This document shows, one piece after another, positions 58,801 to 64,000 of a stretch of DNA of 64,000 nucleotides. Source of the DNA: Prinia subflava (Eukaryota; Chordata; Aves; Passeriformes; Cisticolidae); contig NC_086259.1 in the NCBI RefSeq assembly GCF_021018805.1, positions 14,165,001-14,229,000 of the forward strand, given 5' to 3'. Below the pieces are notes generated by a model. The model did no database searches and had not been told where the DNA came from. It saw only the letters and a list, made by a program, of their open reading frames with translations. Numbering within the stretch: position 1 is the stretch's first letter; each line of letters begins with the position of its first letter. The position numbers and the translations under genes are program-made.

Positions 58801-61800
58801 GTTGTGGCATTTGCAGAGAGCTAAAAGATTGCAGAGTTCTGTCTAGGTAAGTTTTCATTGTCCTCTTGAGCTTTTTATGAGATGATTCCCCTCAGCTCCC
58901 TTTCTGTTTTTTATTTTCTGCTGTCTTATGTCCTAAATCTTCTTAGATTCAGTGAGAATTTACTCAAAAGACTCCAGTTTTGCTTGTTTTTGTTTGCAAT
59001 GCTTGTCATGCCAACAGGGCATTAGGTAATTAATGACACGCTGTGTTTTATCTGTTTAAAAATATTACGGAAAAAATTTCAAAGACTTTCCAGTATAGGA
59101 TGTTAGCTGAACTGCCTGACATTCCTGCTTCAGCCCAGGCTATCCCACAAGCACCATTTTTTATATAACTGTGTTGGGATAGATGCTTCTGTTGCTGGGC
59201 TGGTTAATAGCACAGCCCCTGCTATTTTATGGATCATAGTGCTGGAATTGGGCAAAAGGACATATCAATGAAATAGGGATGTGGCTTTAAATGACAGTGC
59301 ATATGTATTTGAGCAGGGCATCTTGAAAGCCTGGTGGTCCCAGCTTCAGGAACACAGCTCTTAGACTGGTACATTTGACCAGGATATAAAGTATAAACAT
59401 AAGCAGGTTAATGTACATTAGACAAAGTTTGGAGGTAGAAATTTTTTACAGCTGGTAGAAAACCACATGTTGAGGCTCAGTGTTCCTAGAATGTTGTTTC
59501 CAAATCCTATCCAAGGCTCCACTGCACAGAGAACTTTCCCCATAAGCAGGCTATTTGTTGTTTTGGGATTTCTTGTAATGTTGTTTGTTTGGTTTTTTTT
59601 TTTCTGGTCAGTTTTAGAGATCTTACTGGGATTTAAAATCAAACAGAGTTTGGACACAGTTTTATTGTAACTAAATGCAAGTCAGGCAGGAGAAAGAAAC
59701 AAAGGTCATATCTTGGGACTGTGCTTGGACACTTGTTTATTGTTTTCATTGATCCCTTGGCTTTTAAAGTGATTTCTGAGTGTATTTCTGCTAAAAACAC
59801 ACTTAAACTAACTGTGCTCCAGAAGAGAATTCTCTTGGCAGTTGTGGTCTCCAGTGTGTTATTGGATGGTTTGCTCCCAGGTCAGGTAACGTAGTGTAAG
59901 GAGGGATACAGCCAGATCTGTGATCTCAGCTGATCCACTGGTCTCATCCTCAATGGGAACAGACACCCACAGGCAACCACAGATTTGGTGTTTGGCCTCT
60001 GCCTTTGTAAGGACACTTCAGGGTTCTAAAAAAAAAGTACCCAGTTCCTCAGACAATTGTGTCAGGAAATTGAAACCACCATGGCTATTTGTGTGCTGCA
60101 GAGAATAATGAGTTTATTTAGCCATATCTGCTTTAGCTTCACCATGGCTAGTTTGAATTTTAACCTCAGCTACATGTGAAGCTCTCAGCTCAAAGAGCAG
60201 GACTATGCATTTGAGGCTGACTTCCTTTTATGGGTTCATTATAAATATGACACTTATGTAGGTTGCTACGAAAATGCAGTAATGACCAAGAATGACATTT
60301 CTCATCCTGCAGAACATCCCTCAGGCACACAGGACTGGCCCTGCAGACCTGGAAAGATTTCTTCCAGAAACATTGCTCACGATGTTTTAAGTGATTTGTA
60401 GCCAGGGTATCGGCAGACATGATCTGGGTGATGTCCTTGGACTAATACATTCTTTAGACCTCCTAGTTTCCAGATCCTGTTCATTTTCTGCTAAAACCTG
60501 TAGGGACATCTACAAGGGAAGTTCAGCACCAAGAGTGGAAGACTAGATGAGGCTAATGTAACATCTGACTGCATTTCTTCTATATTACAGGACAAATCAG
60601 ATAAAGGATATCTGATTTTCCCGGGACAAGTTAGCTGCCCTATACTTGCCCAAACCCCATCAAATACATTACCAAAATGTAGTATTTCCTTCCATCCATG
60701 ATTTTTTGCCATTTTAAAATTGACCAAGGCTGGTCAGAGGATGAACTCTTGATTTCAGCCCTTTTGTTAGATGTGCTGTTCTTGCTGTTCGTCAAAGCAG
60801 TTCTTGAGGGGGCAGACAGGAAGGTGCAGAATAGTGATGGTTCTGCTGCTCCCTTCCCTTTTTGCATCTCGCTGACATTGGCAGGCATGGCTCGGGCAGC
60901 ACCTGCTTTTGTGACTCTGCTGGATGCTAGGCCATCTATTTTTTGAAAACAAAACAGGTATTTTGCTTTGAGAATTAAAGTGTAACTCTCCAAGGCTGGC
61001 TTTTTTTTGAAAAATGGATTCAGACAGAAACGGTCTTTCTAAATCATAGGTTTAAAATTACCCTACCATTATACAACGGTTTGGCACTTCTCCAGAAAAC
61101 TGAAGACGTTTGGAACCTTTTCCACTGAAATGATAATTGCCCAATGAAAACAGGATTTGGGGAAACATAAACTTGACATCAAGCTACTCCTTTTTGCTAT
61201 AAATTATATTGACTCTCCACTATTGCAAAATTGCTTTTGATGATTTGACCATGGAAGAATGTAGTGAAAGACTCTTATTACCACACTCCCATGTGCAGGG
61301 AAATTGCAAAGCATCCACACAAATCTGAGCTGAGACGAGACTTTCCACTGACTTCAAACAACTCTGCCTTTCGTGCTCAGAGTTGCACAGGCCACTATTA
61401 AAATATCTTTAAAGTCCTTAACAACCAGGTGTTTCCTTTGTGTGCCAGGCTTGAAGTCACTTTTTTCTTCAACCAAATTTTCAATATTTGGTTTGTTTAC
61501 TCTAAGCTACGTTGAAGGTAGTGAAGGACGGGAATTAAAAACTTCTGAGTCCGAAGCTGAAAAGAAATAGATATTTGTGTGAAATATCATTTTCCCCATA
61601 AAACTCCCCTTTTCAGGATATTGTGGAGTTTACAAGTGTACTGGAAATCATTTAGGACGTTTTTAAGATCTAGATCAGCAAATGTCTGGGGGGACATGTA
61701 AATAGATAAACAGATGTACAGAGGTTTGGGAGAACAGGCCCAATGCCCAGTGGATCCTCTCTGCACACTGAAGTGCCCAAGTGAATCAAAAAAACAAACT

Positions 61801-64000
61801 TTCCCATGGATTGTGAGCAATGTCTTTGTTTGGCTCAGTTTGCCTACCTACTTTATACTGCAGCATGGAAAGGCTTATATTTTCCTCTGTGTAAGAGAGT
61901 AAAAGATGGATGTTAGAGAGCCTGTCTGGCTGGTAAAAGTGAACTGTCAGGGGGCTGACAACATATGAATGGAGTTACCTTGGAGATGCAACAGAAGACC
62001 AACAACTAGATGTTGAGGTTTTAATGAATGCTTGCCAAGTGAGGCAGAACATGTGAAAACAGTGTGGCTGGTCCTTGAAACAAAGAGCTGAGGTGCTGGG
62101 ATGCTGGAGGAACTCACAGAGGAGCAGGAATGGTGTAAGGCCACACCTGAAGTTGTTTGGGGACTCTGAGCCCAGAGGAGCTGTTTGGAAACATTTTTTT
62201 CTGTGTGTCTTGTTTGCAGTTGCTCAGGAAACCATTGGTAGGACCATGAGAAGGAGCAGCCTTAGAGTGTGGCTGATACGGGCATCAATAGCTTGCTGCA
62301 AGCATTCACAGAGGAAAAAAATCACTTAAATGACAAGAGTAAGGGATTTTGGCTTATGTAACCTCACACAGCCCAACTTACTGATAAGAGTTAATTTCCA
62401 GCCTTCTTCTGAACTGAATTCTCTGTCTAGTCCCTGCTTGTAGCATAAACTCCCAAACGCATCCTAGACTGACTTCAGGTAAGTTTGAGATGCTTGTGGA
62501 TCAGTAAAGCAAAGGTTTTCTCTGTGTGTCTTCAGTAACAGGATGTCACTTTGAGTACCATCGAATCAGCTGAGATACAGGGAAGATGATTGATGTGCAT
62601 AGATGTGTAGATTCTGTACATCTGTAGCTGCCACGTTATTTACTGAGATATGTTATTTCACAATTACATCCAATGGGGCAAAGGGCTCACGTCTAAATGG
62701 AGCTCCCTTCCACCTTCTGCAAAAGCACAGAAAGGCTTGATTGGACTGAGATCTTCAGAGGCAGGGTAACTCCTTCTGTGGAAGGAATGCATAGGGCCAG
62801 AAGTGTTTGGGGTGGGTTTTTCTCAGTCCTTTAGATGGGCACCAAGAAATTCACTCAAACCCCTTCTCCTGAAATGGGTTTCTCAGACTTTGGTTGGTGG
62901 GCCAGCAGGAGTACTTTATTGCTGCAGTTTTGAACCTGACTTTCCCTGGAGAGGTTTGCTGGTCATAAGGCCAGCACTGGTCTCAAGTGGGCTCCAAGAG
63001 ACTGGTCTTTTCCACAGTGACACAGTGAATTAGCCTCTTTACACAGTGACCTTGTGGTATGCCTATTTCTGGTTAAAAAGAACTTGAAATGTGGGTTTCA
63101 ATAGCTTTTTTTAATAATCACTTCCTATCTGTCTACCTTGAGGGTGATTTTTTCCCCCACATAATTGCAGTGTTGCCTTCAGGGACGCCTATGTTTTGTG
63201 ACTTTGGGAATATGATATCTGCTCTGCTAGAATCTGTAGTATTTGTTAGGTTTTGCAGCCTAGTTGCTTCTGAGTCCTGTCAAGGAAAACTGCTCAGACA
63301 CTTAGAACAACGAGGGGTTGTTTTCCTGTTTCAGATGTGGAAAGGGGCAGAGTGGGACTCCCTGGCTCCTGTTCCCTAATCAGATCATACTCTGTGCTAG
63401 GTCAGGCAGTGCTGGAGCTGGAACCCTTGTCTCAGGTTGCCATCTGACAATACCACGTTAAGTGCTGAAGCCATGGATGTTTGCTTTGTCACTGGCTTGG
63501 GTGGACATAAGAACTCCTATTACAAGGTCTAGCAGGTCAATCTGGCTTGCTGATGAGTGTCATCAAAGAAGTAGCATCAACACCAAAGTGATTTCCATGG
63601 AAGCTCAGGGAAAGGTTTGAAAAATATTTTGCCTCATGAGGGGGTAATTGAAAATGTTTGCATATAGCAGCATGGAATGCCTAAAGTTATAGGTGCTTGA
63701 TTGTCTGTGCCAGTGGGAGGAAGAGTGCTGTATCCATGTGTTTTCCTGAGTGGATGAGAGCATTCATAGCAGCAGGGAATTCAGCCCTGTGGAAGTAAGG
63801 CCAAAAGGTGTCTGCCTGGCTGGCCATCAGTATGCTGCAGACTTTCTCAGAAAATGGGACTTGACAGATATGCTCTGCTGCACAAAACCAAACAGCATTA
63901 ATGGTGTTGACAGATTTAACTAGCAGCCATCGTCTGAACCTTTTCTCATTAGCTGTCCCAGCTGTGTCACTGCTGTTGACGGGAACTGACCTCCACAACC
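52851..64000 (+). other. intron 10 (continues past the window), no further exon recognised
   Basis: Over 11 kb follow exon 10 without a recognisable spectrin, DH or PH exon. Seen in it are a T-rich/AT-rich patch at 53980-54040, a perfect MEF2-type word CTATTTTTAG (57425-57434), a three-copy 16-bp repeat (58316-58356) and scattered short A or T runs. Open frames of 60-130 codons on both strands lack conserved content. If the gene model is right, this is an unusually long intron for the family; a small or diverged exon could have been missed. Confidence 0.5.
58316..58356 (+). repeat. 16-bp tandem repeat, about 2.5 copies
   Basis: CCTTTCATTGTAGG occurs at 58316 and 58332, and CCTTTCATG at 58348, a strict 16-bp period. 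It is a small local duplication in the last intron. Confidence 0.9.

Larger units (their letters stand above)
9949..64000 (+). other. PLEKHG4: gene locus: PLEKHG4/PLEKHG4B-family Rho guanine-nucleotide exchange factor (5' part)
   Basis: This locus entry groups the exons listed separately. The family (human PLEKHG4/puratrophin-1, PLEKHG4B, zebrafish Quattro) activates Rho GTPases through a C-terminal DH-PH unit and acts in the cytoplasm on the actin cytoskeleton. Here only the N-terminal 1,066 or so residues are encoded: a conserved N-terminal module (about 2-196), an acidic linker, a CRAL-TRIO/Sec14-like region (about 830-985) and the start of the spectrin-like part. Exon phases chain without error (0,0,1,1,2,0,0,0,0,2). 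The match to human PLEKHG4, from memory, is strongest in SIPRPE, QALGLTVLVDAR and FPYCHQDW. Long introns could instead suggest the paralogue PLEKHG4B; the family is firm, the paralogue is not. Confidence 0.75.

Noticed and set aside
1..64000. CRISPR arrays, tRNA or rRNA genes, bacterial operons, phage or toxin genes
   Set aside because: None seen. The only regular repeats are minisatellites, and the gene structure, splice sites and CR1 elements are vertebrate.

Overview
The window reads as vertebrate nuclear DNA, most likely from a bird. It has isolated exons with GT/AG splice sites separated by multi-kilobase introns, scattered CpG islands, and several truncated CR1 (chicken repeat 1) LINE 3' ends carrying the CR1-type ATTCTATGATT-like terminus. 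No bacterial, plasmid, phage or viral gene content was seen, and nothing suggests an undescribed defence or mobile system.

One protein-coding gene is recognisable, on the + strand: a Rho guanine-nucleotide exchange factor of the PLEKHG4/PLEKHG4B (puratrophin-1/Quattro) family. Nine coding exons with consistent phases can be placed at 23588-23785, 29605-31717, 36935-37150, 40930-41053, 42125-42218, 47421-47507, 49264-49380, 51607-51705 and 52702-52850. A tenth, upstream exon is proposed at the 3' edge of a CpG island, where ATG at 9949-9951 abuts a consensus donor. In this model the start codon is the last codon of exon 1. Together the exons encode about 1,066 residues: a conserved N-terminal module, a long acidic low-complexity linker, a CRAL-TRIO/Sec14-like region and the start of the spectrin-like region. 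The DH and PH catalytic exons are not in the window.

Layout. 1-440 is a CpG island with a G-rich 15-bp minisatellite and a YY1-type element. 441-9349 is gene-poor, with four CR1 pieces and one very long T tract. 9350-9960 is a CpG island and the probable first exon. 9952-23587 is intron 1. 23588-52850 holds the nine recognised coding exons; intron 2 contains a CpG island with paired CCAAT boxes and a 34-41 bp minisatellite, and intron 6 contains a 184-bp direct duplication. From 52851 to the end (11.1 kb) no further exon was recognised.

All assignments come from reading the sequence and from memory of the human family. The choice between PLEKHG4 and its paralogue PLEKHG4B is not settled here.
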